From Ardenticatena maritima (GTDB lineage: Bacteria; Chloroflexota; Anaerolineae; Ardenticatenales; Ardenticatenaceae), in NCBI RefSeq assembly GCF_001306175.1, contig NZ_LGKN01000005.1:124001-188000 (forward strand): a stretch of 64,000 nt of DNA, given 5' to 3'. Positions 1-13,753 of the stretch are shown here, one piece after another. How positions within the stretch are numbered: position 1 is the first letter of the stretch; each line of letters begins with the position of its first letter. The notes beneath the pieces were generated by a model. That model searched no databases. It worked only from the letters and a program-made list of their open reading frames with translations, and was not told where the DNA came from. The position numbers and the translations under genes were made by a program.

Positions 1-1731
1 GTCGCTGCCCTCACTCTCCCATTCGGGCGTCAAGCCCACAAACACAACGGCGGCGTCGGCTTCACGCGCAAGGGCGACGGCTTCGCCAATGGGGTCGGCG
101 GGTTGCGGCGGCAACACGCCCAGGCGAATGGTGCGCCAGCGCCCACCCGGCACCACTGCAAAATCCACGCGGAAGGGGTATTCCCGCCCCGCTTCCAATT
201 CCAGCGTGACTTCTTCCTGCCGCCAGGGCACGCTCACCATGCCGTCGAAGTTTTGCGGTTGCTCTTCGGGAATGTACTCCCACCAATCCAAAAGCGTTTT
301 GCCGTCGAACTCGAACCGACCACGCCCGACCGTTGCCATGGAGAACGTGTACGTCCCACTCACCGGCGGCGTCCATGTGCCGCTCATGGTGAGCGAGAAA
401 GAACGCAAATCGAATTCGGAAATTTGTTCGCCAAACCAAGCCAGTTGCGTCCCTTCGGCGAGGAACACTTTGGACGGTTCGCCTTCCAATTCGGTGTTAT
501 CATACTGGCGCACCGTCACCTTGCCCGGCGTGCCGTCCTCAGCACGCAACCCGCGCGTGTCGAGCAAGGGGAAATTGCGGTAGAACGCCGGTCCCAGAGC
601 ATACGTCATCTGGAACGCCTCGCCATACCGTTCGCGCATGGCATCGAGCGGTTGCACCACATAATGAGGGTTCACTTCGGAACTCCCGCCCCCCTGGAAC
701 GACACCTCAGTCGCCGGGCGACCAATCACCGCCAGGCGCGGGAAGCGCGACGCATCCAGCGGGAGCACGTTGTCCTCGTTCTTCAACAGCACAATGGCTT
801 CGCGTCCGGCGCGGCGGATAATCTCATGGTGGCGTGGGTTGTCCACCGAACGCTCTTCCTTCGGCGCGGAGTCTTCAAACGCGCCCACACGCTCCAGTGT
901 GCGCAACAGCCGGCGCACTTTGTCGTCAATATCCGCTTCGGTGATTTCGCCCCGCTCCAGGGCGGCGCGCACCTTTTCAGGCGCCATCCAGCGCCCAGGT
1001 CCCGGCATCTCCAAATCGAGCCGCTCCAAGGGAACCCGGTCGCTGTATGTGCCATACCAGTCGGAAAGCGCGAGACCGTCAAACCCCCATTCGTCTTTGA
1101 GAATGTCAAAGAGGTGGCTGTTTTCGCTCGCATATACCCCGTTGACGCGGTTGTACGCCGTCATCAACGTCCAGACACCGGCTTCCTGCACCGCGGCTTT
1201 GAAAGGCGGCAGGTAGATTTCTCGCAACGTGCGCTCATCAACTTCCGCACTGATCGAAAAGCGCTCAAATTCCTGGTCGTTGCACACATAGTGCTTGATA
1301 CACGCCCCAACCCCCTGGCTCTGCACGCCCTGAATGTACGCCACCGCCATGCGCGCCATCAAGTAGGGGTCTTCGGCAAAGCATTCAAAATTGCGCCCCG
1401 CCAGCGGGTGGCGGTGCATGTTGACCGTCGGACCAAGCAAGACGTGGGCGCCCTTTGTCTTGACTTCTTCGGCCAGGGCTTCACCAATTTCACGCACAAG
1501 GTCGGGGTTCCAGGTGGCGCCCATGGCTGTTCCCACGGGGAAACTGGCCGACGTTTGGCTGCGGGTGTCTTTTTGCGTGCCGCGCACGCCATTCGGACCA
1601 TCGGTCACTTTGAGGGCGGGAATGCCCAGGCGAGGAATGGCGTGGGTGTGCCAGGTATCCGCCCCGGCCAACAGTTTGATTTTTTCATCGAGTGTGAGTG
1701 ATTGCAACAAGGTTTCAACTCGGTCTTGCAT
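1..1731 (-). CDS. GH3 beta-glucosidase with PA14 insert (partial, C-terminus beyond window)
   Basis: The gene reads from an ATG at 1731 off the left edge; 577 codons are visible. The N-terminus (MQDRVETLLQSLTLDEKI) and the DGPNGVRG, KHY and ALSDWYG blocks are GH3; the Asp of SDW is the expected catalytic nucleophile. A PA14 fold follows roughly at residues 390-535 (FDGKTLLDWW region), then the start of the GH3 C-terminal domain (AVVFVGLTPEW). PA14-bearing GH3 enzymes usually have about 800-850 residues, so some 250 are missing. No signal peptide is seen, so it probably hydrolyses imported oligosaccharides in the cytoplasm, next to the phosphorylase gene 11 bp upstream. It is the last visible gene of the glucan operon. 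Confidence 0.93.
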   Translation of the reverse strand, partial: MQDRVETLLQSLTLDEKIKLLAGADTWHTHAIPRLGIPALKVTDGPNGVRGTQKDTRSQTSASFPVGTAMGATWNPDLVREIGEALAEEVKTKGAHVLLGPTVNMHRHPLAGRNFECFAEDPYLMARMAVAYIQGVQSQGVGACIKHYVCNDQEFERFSISAEVDERTLREIYLPPFKAAVQEAGVWTLMTAYNRVNGVYASENSHLFDILKDEWGFDGLALSDWYGTYSDRVPLERLDLEMPGPGRWMAPEKVRAALERGEITEADIDDKVRRLLRTLERVGAFEDSAPKEERSVDNPRHHEIIRRAGREAIVLLKNEDNVLPLDASRFPRLAVIGRPATEVSFQGGGSSEVNPHYVVQPLDAMRERYGEAFQMTYALGPAFYRNFPLLDTRGLRAEDGTPGKVTVRQYDNTELEGEPSKVFLAEGTQLAWFGEQISEFDLRSFSLTMSGTWTPPVSGTYTFSMATVGRGRFEFDGKTLLDWWEYIPEEQPQNFDGMVSVPWRQEEVTLELEAGREYPFRVDFAVVPGGRWRTIRLGVLPPQPADPIGEAVALAREADAAVVFVGLTPEWESEGSD

Positions 1732-1742
1732 ACGCGCCCCCT

Positions 1743-4460
1743 TCAAGAAGTCATTTTGGCTGTGTTGCCCACGTCTTCCAACACCACATCAAACAGATGC
1801 ACCTGCTCCGTGGGAAGCATGTGCAAAATGGCTCGTGAGATACGCCCCTGCTCATGGGAAAGCGGCTTCCCGTTGAGCATGACCGACTGCACGCGATACC
1901 GCTCCGGCGGCAGACGTTGCGGGTTGTGATACCGCACGCGCAACCGCCACTGCGAAAAGCGTGTTTCGATTTCCGCGTTCCCCTGCTCATCAAACTGTTC
2001 GGGAAGCAATTGCGGGTCGAACAGCAAATCCCCCCACACGCCCCGCACACCATACGCCCACTGGATGAGCGTCATCACGTACCAACTGGCAGACCCCGTG
2101 AGCCACGGATACATGCCCCGCCCACGCGGGTCCACATACTCCGGTATGCCGGGGTACATGCGGCTGACGGGGAAAGCCTGCGCGTGGCGGTACAGGCGTT
2201 CGAGGACACGCCACGCCGCCGCCGCACGCCGCCGCCGATAGAGGGCGTTGGCGAACATCACCGCCATATGGCTGAACATGGCGCCGTTTTCCTTGTGCCC
2301 AAATGCAAAGCCAAAAGCACGCCCCAAATCGAGTTTGACTTCGTGGAAGTTGGTGTTGAGCCGATAGCCCCCCACCGCTTCATCCCATAAGTAGCGGTCG
2401 GCGGACGCCAGCGCGCCATCCACCTGCGCCTCATCCGCCACGCCCCCCATGAGCGTGAAGACTTGCCCGGTCAACGTCATGCGCACGTGGTCTGGCCAAC
2501 GCCCTTCGACGCGCCGACCGTGGTCGTCGTAGTAGCCGTTGAACCAGCCATCGCCATCCGCTATCCACTCCTGCGTGCGAATACGCTCCGCCAGCGCCGC
2601 ACTCATGGCGCGCAAACGCGCCGCCAGGTCTTCCGCCGCAACAGCGATTTTGCGCCCGCTGACGGTGCGGCTCACGCGGTCAAAATAGGCGGTCAGGCGC
2701 GCCCGTTTGGCGGCCGGGGACTCATCGTCCAGGGGTTGCAGGAGCGGCAACAGTTCTTCCAGCAGGTCGAAATGCGTATGCCCGCGCGCCGCCAGGGCGT
2801 CCACCAGTTCCGCCAATTGGCGCAGGTTCCAGGCATACATCGCCGAAAAGGCAACGCTTTCGCCCCGTTCACGCGCCATATCCAGCCCATCGTTCCAGTC
2901 TGCGCCTTCCAGCAGAATCATGCCATGCTCGCCGACGTGATGCCACGCCGTCAAATGCTGGACGAGCAAATGTTCCAGCACCGAACCACGCACCACATTG
3001 CCCGCCGCATCGCGTTGCAGGGTGCCCTGCTCCGGTTGCCACGTTTCATCCAGACGGCGCGCACGATGGGTGAACGCATCTTTGAAATAGACTTGTTCGC
3101 GCAGGAGAAAATCGAGGTCGCCGCTCTGGTCAATGTAGAGCCGCACGGTCAACAAAGGCCATGCGCCGTGGTCCATCCAGACGCGCGGAATGTTATTGCG
3201 GTCGGCTTTGAATTCGCCCGGCCGATGCCCAATAATCGTGGCATTCGAGCCGTCGAGGCGCACACCGGCAAAGTGCGCCAGCAAGTCGTCGGCCACTTCT
3301 TCCCCTTCCAGCAAGAGGAGCGTCAGCACATCTTGCCAGAGGTCGCGCCAGCCGCGCCCGCCGCGCCCATAGTCGTGATAGGGCAGAAAACTGTTGCCGA
3401 AAAGCCGCCGCAATGTGGGCTGAACCGCCACCCAGCGCACCCAAAGGTTGAACCGTTCCTCAGGGGTATGCAGGCGCAGGGCGTCCACACGCGCCGACCA
3501 ATAGGCGCGCGTGCGTTCCAAGCACTCGGCAACCAGTTGCGGGCGACCAAACCGTTCGATAAGCGCCTGCGGCGTGGTGGTTTCATCATCCCAGACCGCC
3601 AAAATGAACACCCAGGTGCGCGTTTCACCCGGCGCAAGCACCACCGGCGCAAAACGCAGCGCGCCAATGGCTTCGTTGCCTTCGTCAGTGTCGCCCACGG
3701 TGTGCGTCGGCGGCAGGTTTTGCACCACCGCCTGCGGCCAATCGAGCGTGCCGCCTTCGCCGATGAAATCGCTCAACCGGGGGAAGAAGCCTTGCGGCGG
3801 CGCGCCGTTTTCATCAACGCCCAGCACGGCATAGGTGGTTGTGTTGGGCGTATGCCCGCGCTCATCAAAGGACATGGTGGGGCGCACCACCACGCCGTAG
3901 CGGTCGCACACCACACGGTGGAGCAAAGCCGTCACATGGCGATGGTCGCGCAGGTTGTCGGCGGAACGCCCAAAAATGGGCACCGCGCCGGTGGGCGTCA
4001 GCCGCATGGGCGTTTCGCCGCTGTTGGTCAGCGAGACGCGCATCAGTTCAACGCGGTCATCGCCGGCGGGGACGAAGTTGAGAATTTCGGCGCGCAACGG
4101 GAGCCGCCCGCTTTCACGCACCACCTTGTGCCAGAGCAAGCCGGCTTCAACAGTGACGCGGTCGGCGTGCGCCGTCCAGCGGTCGGCAATCTGGCGGGCG
4201 CTGTTCCCCGCCACCGACCAGGGTCCATGCCCTTCAACGAAAAACCAGACATCGCGCGGCGAGCGCGTGTTGTGCAAGTCTTCCACGGAAACGGGCAGGG
4301 TGAGAAAATGGTGCTGGTCAATTTTGCTATCACCGTGCAGGGTCGGCGTGATGGCCGACATCATGCCCGCCTCGTTGACCAGCGGAAAGTAGAGATAGCT
4401 CGTTTGGTCAGCGTTTTCGAGCCGAAATGTGCCGTTTGTATCCACAAAGTGCCACGTCAT
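1743..4460 (-). CDS. GH94-type glycoside phosphorylase
   Basis: A 905-residue protein of the GH94 (former GT36) superfamily, which splits beta-glucosides with phosphate to give glucose 1-phosphate. The N-terminal beta-sandwich carries the GHGPWSVAGNSARQ block. The (alpha/alpha)6 barrel has WRDLWQDVL and, at about residue 521, the EGADWNDGLD motif whose first Asp is the GH94 general acid. No signal peptide is visible, so it is cytoplasmic. It starts 19 bp after a second, longer superfamily member and precedes a GH3 beta-glucosidase by 11 bp. The exact substrate (cellobiose, laminaribiose or longer beta-glucans) cannot be read from sequence; the nearby GH16 enzyme favours beta-1,3 products. Confidence 0.85.
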   Translation of the reverse strand: MTWHFVDTNGTFRLENADQTSYLYFPLVNEAGMMSAITPTLHGDSKIDQHHFLTLPVSVEDLHNTRSPRDVWFFVEGHGPWSVAGNSARQIADRWTAHADRVTVEAGLLWHKVVRESGRLPLRAEILNFVPAGDDRVELMRVSLTNSGETPMRLTPTGAVPIFGRSADNLRDHRHVTALLHRVVCDRYGVVVRPTMSFDERGHTPNTTTYAVLGVDENGAPPQGFFPRLSDFIGEGGTLDWPQAVVQNLPPTHTVGDTDEGNEAIGALRFAPVVLAPGETRTWVFILAVWDDETTTPQALIERFGRPQLVAECLERTRAYWSARVDALRLHTPEERFNLWVRWVAVQPTLRRLFGNSFLPYHDYGRGGRGWRDLWQDVLTLLLLEGEEVADDLLAHFAGVRLDGSNATIIGHRPGEFKADRNNIPRVWMDHGAWPLLTVRLYIDQSGDLDFLLREQVYFKDAFTHRARRLDETWQPEQGTLQRDAAGNVVRGSVLEHLLVQHLTAWHHVGEHGMILLEGADWNDGLDMARERGESVAFSAMYAWNLRQLAELVDALAARGHTHFDLLEELLPLLQPLDDESPAAKRARLTAYFDRVSRTVSGRKIAVAAEDLAARLRAMSAALAERIRTQEWIADGDGWFNGYYDDHGRRVEGRWPDHVRMTLTGQVFTLMGGVADEAQVDGALASADRYLWDEAVGGYRLNTNFHEVKLDLGRAFGFAFGHKENGAMFSHMAVMFANALYRRRRAAAAWRVLERLYRHAQAFPVSRMYPGIPEYVDPRGRGMYPWLTGSASWYVMTLIQWAYGVRGVWGDLLFDPQLLPEQFDEQGNAEIETRFSQWRLRVRYHNPQRLPPERYRVQSVMLNGKPLSHEQGRISRAILHMLPTEQVHLFDVVLEDVGNTAKMTS

Positions 4461-4479
4461 CGAGTGCTATGCTCCTCTC

Positions 4480-7662
<3,183 letters not shown>

Positions 7663-7712
7663 ACACCCCGTTTGTCGGCAGGTTGTTGCGCCCGCCGAAA
7701 TGAGAAGTGAAT

Positions 7713-7748
7713 GCGTCAGCCTGCGCCACGTGGGACACAGGCTGACGC
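7713..7748 (-). other. intercistronic hairpin
   Basis: An 11-bp perfect stem (GCGTCAGCCTG with CAGGCTGACGC) lies between the aldo/keto reductase stop and the large phosphorylase start. No T-run follows, so it is more likely an mRNA-stability or processing element than a terminator. Confidence 0.5.
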
Positions 7749-7759
7749 GCGCCGTTGGG

Positions 7760-8731
7760 TCACGCCGGCCAGATTTTGCGGCCACCCCCCGGCGGGACGA
7801 TGGCGTCAATGGCTTTCAACGTTTCTTCGTCCAGCGGGGGCAGTTCGCCCGCATGAATGTTGGCTTCCACCTGGCGCACATTCTTGATGCCGGGAATCAC
7901 CGTGCTGACCGCGGGATGCGCCAGCACAAATTGCAGCGCCAGTTGCGCCAGGGTGATGCCTTTGGCTTCCGCCAATGGGCGCAGTTTCTCGACAATTTGC
8001 AGGTCGTTCAGGAAAATCTGGTACTCGTCTTCGTTCTCGTGCCAGCGTTTGCGCCAGTCGTTTTCGGGGAAGCGGGTTTCGGGCGTGAATTTGCCGGTGA
8101 GAATGCCCATCGCCAGCGCCCCGCGCACAATCACACCGATGTTGTTTTCCAAACAGTAGGGGAAAATTTCGGCTTCGGGCGTGCGGTTGAGAATGCTGTA
8201 ATCAATCTGCAAAGTGGCGCAGTTGCCGTCGTGGTTGAAGGCTTTCAGATACTCGAAATCGCTGGTGCTGACGCCGTAGGCGCGCACCTTGCCGTCGCGC
8301 TGCAAACGCTGGAAGCCTTCCAGGAAAATCTCCATGGTCGGGTCGCGGAAGTTGATGTGGCTCTGGATGACGTCGATGTAATCGGTTTGCAAGCGGCGCA
8401 GGTTGCTTTCGACGCCTTCAATCAGTTTCTCGACGGTGGTGTAAGCGGAACGCCCGGCCTCGCCGTCGAACCCCCACCAGCCAATTTTGGTGGCGACCAC
8501 AAAGCGGTCGCGGCGTCCCTTCATCGCTTTGCCGAGCAGTTCCTCGCTGTGCCCCCAACCGTACACATCGGCGGTGTCGAAGAAGTTGACACCGTGATCA
8601 AGGGCGTAATCAATGGCGTCAAGGATGGCCTTGTCGTCGGTGGGCCCCCACATGTCGCCACCAGCCGCCCAGAGGCCAAACCCAATTTCGGAGACTTCGA
8701 TACCGCTTTTGCCCAAGATGCGTGTTTTCAT
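7760..8731 (-). CDS. aldo/keto reductase
   Basis: A 323-residue NAD(P)H-dependent oxidoreductase of the AKR superfamily ((beta/alpha)8 barrel). The catalytic tetrad is visible: Asp and Tyr in FFDTADVYGWG, Lys in VVATKIGW and His in VIQSHINF. The C-terminal part has VSTVIPGIKNVRQVEAN, typical of the cofactor site. It begins MKTRILGKSGIEVSEIGFG, the usual family start. It lies between the GH16 glucanase and the phosphorylases, so a sugar or sugar-derived aldehyde substrate is likely, but the substrate is not readable. Confidence 0.88.
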   Translation of the reverse strand: MKTRILGKSGIEVSEIGFGLWAAGGDMWGPTDDKAILDAIDYALDHGVNFFDTADVYGWGHSEELLGKAMKGRRDRFVVATKIGWWGFDGEAGRSAYTTVEKLIEGVESNLRRLQTDYIDVIQSHINFRDPTMEIFLEGFQRLQRDGKVRAYGVSTSDFEYLKAFNHDGNCATLQIDYSILNRTPEAEIFPYCLENNIGVIVRGALAMGILTGKFTPETRFPENDWRKRWHENEDEYQIFLNDLQIVEKLRPLAEAKGITLAQLALQFVLAHPAVSTVIPGIKNVRQVEANIHAGELPPLDEETLKAIDAIVPPGGGRKIWPA

Positions 8732-8756
8732 TGTTTCTTCCCTCCGTTGCGTGTTC

Positions 8757-9635
8757 CTATGGTGAAGGAAGCGTCAACGTTGTATCGCGATAGACACGCA
8801 CATAATCCACCAGCATTTGCTGAGGAAACGGCGTTGTCTCATCGGGATAGCCAGGCCATTCACCACCTACGGCCACATTCAGCAAAATGAAGAACGGATG
8901 GTCGAAGACCCACTCGCCGGGCACATGCTCGCGGAACACCTGGTGATATTGCGTCTCATCCACATACCAGCGAATGTCGTCAGGCGTCCATTCAATAGCG
9001 TAGATGTGAAAATCTTCCGCCAGCGACACATCGCTGACAAAGCGTCCATCAATGCCCCCCGCGCCTGAATAGCCGGGACCATGCACGGTGCCATACACTT
9101 CGCGCGGGTTGCCGATGTTCTCCATGATGTCAATTTCGCCACATTCGGGCCATCCTTTGGTGGCGATATCTTCGCCCAGCATCCAAAAAGCGGGCCAAAT
9201 GCCTTTGCCGCCCGGCGGCAGTTTGATACGGGCTTCAACGCGCCCATACGTCCACGCATGCATATACTGCGTTTTGATGCGGGCGGACGTGTACGACCAG
9301 GCGCTGTATTCCTCGTTGCGTGCTTCCAGAATCAAAACCCCGTCCTCAACACGGGCATTCTCCGGTCGGTCGGTGTAGTATTGCCATTCGCGATTCCCCC
9401 AACCGCTGGCGCCTTTATCGAACAGCCAGTTGTTCGATTCGCGAATATCCTGCGAGAAATCATCTTCCCATTCCAGCACCCACCGTTCAGGGGTAGGCGT
9501 GGGGGGCGGCGTGGTCGCGGTGGGTGATGGTTCAGGGGCACCTCCAACTGCACACCCCACCAGCACACCGAACACCATTCCCCCCACCAGATACGCCCCC
9601 AGGGCGGCGAGAAAGCGCTGTCTCTTGCCCATCAT
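8757..9635 (-). CDS. GH16 endo-beta-glucanase (laminarinase-type) lipoprotein
   Basis: A 292-residue secreted lipoprotein. The N-terminus has a signal peptide ending in lipobox LVGC (Cys near residue 28), then a Pro/Thr-rich linker. The GH16 catalytic core holds EIDIME at about residues 167-172, the nucleophile and acid/base glutamates of beta-1,3(4)-glucanases. Flanking PPGGKGIWPAFWMLG and WTPDDIRWYVD blocks also fit. The start overlaps the stop of the upstream GH3 gene (ATGATGG), so the two are translationally coupled. It probably cuts external beta-1,3-glucan into oligosaccharides for the ABC transporter encoded upstream. Confidence 0.93.
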   Translation of the reverse strand: MMGKRQRFLAALGAYLVGGMVFGVLVGCAVGGAPEPSPTATTPPPTPTPERWVLEWEDDFSQDIRESNNWLFDKGASGWGNREWQYYTDRPENARVEDGVLILEARNEEYSAWSYTSARIKTQYMHAWTYGRVEARIKLPPGGKGIWPAFWMLGEDIATKGWPECGEIDIMENIGNPREVYGTVHGPGYSGAGGIDGRFVSDVSLAEDFHIYAIEWTPDDIRWYVDETQYHQVFREHVPGEWVFDHPFFILLNVAVGGEWPGYPDETTPFPQQMLVDYVRVYRDTTLTLPSP

Positions 9636-11551
9636 TCTCCCTCAGTGGTCAACCCAAAGCCATAAGGGAACAAGGGCGGCTCGTCAGAGCGCCCCAACGG
9701 CACCTGTTCGACACTGCGCGGCCACGTGTAGGGCAAACGTCCCACGAAGGGGCGTTCGCCAAAGAGCACATCAGCCACTCCCGCGCCCTCGCTTCCAGGG
9801 AGCCACGCCGCCACAAAGGCATCCCAGGCGTCAATGTGATCCGTCACAATCAAGGGACGCCCTGAAACCAGCACCACCACCAAGCGAGCGCATGCCTCTT
9901 CCATGCGGTTCAGCGTGCGTATTTCCTTGGTGGGCAAGCGCAAGTCGGCGCTATCCCCGCGCCCTTCCGCATAGGGCGATTCGCCCACCACGGCGATACA
10001 AACCGCATCGTCGGCTGAGGGGTCGCCCTGGAAGTTGCCGAACTTGTTGTATTCGACCACGGTTTGGGGCGAAACAGCGGCTTGAATGCCTTCCAAAATG
10101 GTTGTCCCAGGGATGATGTCGCCCGTTTTGCCCTGCCATTCAATCGTCCAGCCGCCGGCTTGAATCCCCATGTTGTCAGCGGCCAAGCCCCCAACAAACA
10201 GATGCCCAACATCCTTGGACAGCGGGAGCACGTTCCCCTCGTTTTTGAGCAGAACCGCCGATTTGGCGGCAGCCTCGCGCGCCAGTGCATGGTGCGCCGC
10301 ACTGCCAACCTCGGAGAGCAATTCAGCATGCGCCATTGGGTGCTCGAACAAGCCCATGTGGAACTTGACGCGCAAAATGCGCCGCACAGCATCGTCAATG
10401 CGCGCTTCGGGCACATCGCCGGCTTCCACGGCTTGCGTCAACGTTGTGATGAAGCGGCGCGCGTCGTAGGGCACCATGTTCATGTCAATGCCCGCGTTGA
10501 TCGCCGTCACCACAGCCTCGTAATAGTCGGGGGAAATCTGGTCAATAGCGCCCCAATCAGAGACCACGAAGCCATCAAAGCCGAGTTCGCCTTTGAGAAC
10601 GTCGGTGAGCCAATAGAGGCTGGCGTGCAGTTTTTCACCATTCCAACTGGAATACGACGCCATGATGACCTTCGCGCCAGCCTCAATAGCGGCCTGATAG
10701 GGCGGCAGGTGCAGGGCGCGCATCGTGGCCTCATCCACCTGCGTATCGCCCTGGTCAATCTGGTAGCCGCTATCGCCGGTGCCCCACGCCGTCCCGCCAT
10801 CGCCCAGGTAGTGCTTGGGGGTGCTCATGACCAGATTGGGCGGGGCAATATCGGGCGACTGCAAACCGCGCACAAAGGCGCTTGCCAGCGCCGCCACATG
10901 TTCGGGGCGTTCGGCATAGCCTTCATACGTGCGCCCCCAGCGAATATCTTGCGGAACCATCACACCGGGCGCGTAGTTCCAGTAAATGCCCGTGGCCGCC
11001 ATCTCGACCGCGGTCGCCCGTCCAATGCGCGCCACCAACTCGGCGTCGTTTGCCGCGCCCAGCCCCACGTTGTGGGGGAAAATGGTGGCGCCATAGACGT
11101 TGTTATGCCCATGCACAGCATCTACCCCGTAGAGAATGGGGATACCCAAGCGCGTTTCCAGGGCGGCTTGCTGGTACGCTTCCACCATGCGCGCCCACGC
11201 TTCGGGGGAATTTTCATCTTTGGGATACCCGCCGCCACCGCTGAGCACACCACCAATGGCGAGTTCGCGCACCTCGTCCGGCGAGATACTGTTCTTTTCA
11301 ATCAACGTCATCTGCCCGATTTTCTCAGCCAGCGTCATCCGCGAGAGCAGATCGTCCACCCGCGCATCAATATCGGCATCTGGCTGTGTGTAGAGCGGCG
11401 GTGCAGGTGTCGGCGGCATCTCCGTTGGCGACGCCGTGGGCGAGGCAAGCGTCTCCGTGGCGAGAGACTGTTGTGGGGGGCTTGCTTGCCCCCCACATGC
11501 ACCGACGCCCAACGCCACAAGCAGAATGAAGAGTGTGCGCCGAAGCGTCAT
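9632..11551 (-). CDS. GH3 beta-glucosidase/exo-glucanase lipoprotein
   Basis: A 639-residue protein with a lipoprotein signal (lipobox VGAC around residue 19) and a Thr/Pro linker. GH3 blocks are DAVHGHNNVYG, KHYLGDGGTAWG and VVSDWGAI; the Asp at about residue 332 is the expected nucleophile. The C-terminal alpha/beta sandwich ends near VLFGERPFVGRLPYTWPRS. I chose the ATG at 11551, which has an AGGAGG site just upstream and lies 10 bp after the permease stop. It acts outside the cell beside the GH16 enzyme, unlike the PA14-type GH3 at the operon end, which has no signal peptide. Confidence 0.93.
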   Translation of the reverse strand: MTLRRTLFILLVALGVGACGGQASPPQQSLATETLASPTASPTEMPPTPAPPLYTQPDADIDARVDDLLSRMTLAEKIGQMTLIEKNSISPDEVRELAIGGVLSGGGGYPKDENSPEAWARMVEAYQQAALETRLGIPILYGVDAVHGHNNVYGATIFPHNVGLGAANDAELVARIGRATAVEMAATGIYWNYAPGVMVPQDIRWGRTYEGYAERPEHVAALASAFVRGLQSPDIAPPNLVMSTPKHYLGDGGTAWGTGDSGYQIDQGDTQVDEATMRALHLPPYQAAIEAGAKVIMASYSSWNGEKLHASLYWLTDVLKGELGFDGFVVSDWGAIDQISPDYYEAVVTAINAGIDMNMVPYDARRFITTLTQAVEAGDVPEARIDDAVRRILRVKFHMGLFEHPMAHAELLSEVGSAAHHALAREAAAKSAVLLKNEGNVLPLSKDVGHLFVGGLAADNMGIQAGGWTIEWQGKTGDIIPGTTILEGIQAAVSPQTVVEYNKFGNFQGDPSADDAVCIAVVGESPYAEGRGDSADLRLPTKEIRTLNRMEEACARLVVVLVSGRPLIVTDHIDAWDAFVAAWLPGSEGAGVADVLFGERPFVGRLPYTWPRSVEQVPLGRSDEPPLFPYGFGLTTEGE

Positions 11552-11561
11552 CCCCCCTCCT

Positions 11562-12659
11562 CTATTTTTCAACACCGGTAATCACCACACCTTGCATGAA
11601 GATGCGTTGCGCAAAGAAGAAGACCAACAACGGAATCACCGCCGAAATGAGCGACGCCGCTTGAATCAGGTTGGTTGATTGCGAATACAGATTGTTGAAC
11701 TGCGTCAAACCCACCGTAATGGGGAACTTTTCAGGATGACCGGCCAGGTAAATCAACGGGCCAAAGAAGTCGTTCCACGCCCAGAAGAAGTGGAACAGCG
11801 CGACAGCCGTCAATGCCGGTTTGGACATCGGTAAGAGGATCGAGAGGAAAATGCGCAACGGGTTCGCGCCGTCAATCATGGCGGCCTCATCCAAATCACG
11901 CGGGATCGTCAAGAAAAACTGACGCAGCAAGAAGACGTTGGTTCCCCATGAGAAGAAAGCCGGTACGATGAGCGGCAACCAGGTTCCCACCCAGCCAATT
12001 TTCAAGAAAACGTAGTACGTGGGAATCAGTGTCACCGCACCGGGCAAAATCACCGTCGAAAGCATCAGCATGAAGAGAATTTGCTTGCCCGGAATGCGGA
12101 AACGCGCAAACCCATACGCCACCACCGCCGCTGACATCACCGCGCCAAACGTCGTAATCCCAGCATACATCAGCGTGTTGCGGAGCAAGAGCGGGAAATC
12201 AATGGTATCCCAGGCGCGTTTGAAGTTTTGCCACTGGGGGGCAAACTCCCAGTCACGTTCCAACTGGCGCCAGTTTCCTTCCCATTCAATCGGTCCCTGC
12301 TCAGGGTGCTCGATATCAATCAACAAACTTGTTTTGCGCCCTTTCTTGTAAAGCGCCATATGCTTGATTTCGCCATCAATGGGCACCAGATACACTTCAT
12401 ATTCTTCGCCTTCATACTCGAAAGTACGCGCCCGTGCAGGCCACCACGGCGCCCCCGGTTCTGAAAATTGATTGTTGGTTTTCAAAGCCGTGGTCACGCC
12501 ATACGCCATGGGGATGAGAAACGCCACCAGGAGCAAAATTGTCAGCCCAGTAAGCGTGACGTTCAACACCCATTCGCGAACACGCTTTGGCAATAGCGTT
12601 TTCGCATACATCGGCGAGCGTTCTTGCGTCTGTGTGTACGTGCCAGGTTCTGCCGCCAT
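11562..12659 (-). CDS. carbohydrate ABC transporter permease (MalG type) with extra periplasmic insert
   Basis: A 365-residue inner-membrane permease of the MalG family. The EAA loop (EAAMIDGANPLRIF... LPMSKPA) near the C-terminus contacts the ATPase. An insert of about 80 residues rich in charged and aromatic residues (RARTFEYEGEEYEVYLVP onward) sits between TM1 and TM2; ordinary MalG-type permeases lack it. The ATG at 12659 lies 1 bp after the upstream permease stop. No ATPase gene is in this operon; the MalK-like genes at 61.5-63.8 kb could serve it. Confidence 0.9.
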   Translation of the reverse strand: MAAEPGTYTQTQERSPMYAKTLLPKRVREWVLNVTLTGLTILLLVAFLIPMAYGVTTALKTNNQFSEPGAPWWPARARTFEYEGEEYEVYLVPIDGEIKHMALYKKGRKTSLLIDIEHPEQGPIEWEGNWRQLERDWEFAPQWQNFKRAWDTIDFPLLLRNTLMYAGITTFGAVMSAAVVAYGFARFRIPGKQILFMLMLSTVILPGAVTLIPTYYVFLKIGWVGTWLPLIVPAFFSWGTNVFLLRQFFLTIPRDLDEAAMIDGANPLRIFLSILLPMSKPALTAVALFHFFWAWNDFFGPLIYLAGHPEKFPITVGLTQFNNLYSQSTNLIQAASLISAVIPLLVFFFAQRIFMQGVVITGVEK

Positions 12660-12660
12660 T

Positions 12661-13647
<987 letters not shown>

Positions 13648-13683
13648 AGGTGGAACTCCTTTTCAACATTGCCCCTGCCTGTG

Positions 13684-13726
13684 GGTGGGGCTTGTGCCAC
13701 CCACGTATGGGTGACACAAGCCCACC
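13684..13726 (-). other. long stem-loop between binding-protein and permease genes
   Basis: GGTGGG(G)CTTGTG(C)CACCCA pairs with TGGGTG(A)CACAAGCCCACC around a 4-nt loop, about 18 bp with one mismatch and one bulge. No T-run follows in the direction of transcription. Such elements in sugar ABC operons protect the upstream mRNA from 3' decay, which raises binding-protein output over permease output (inference). Confidence 0.6.
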
Positions 13727-13753
13727 AGGAGGAAAAGAGTGTACCCCGCCTGC

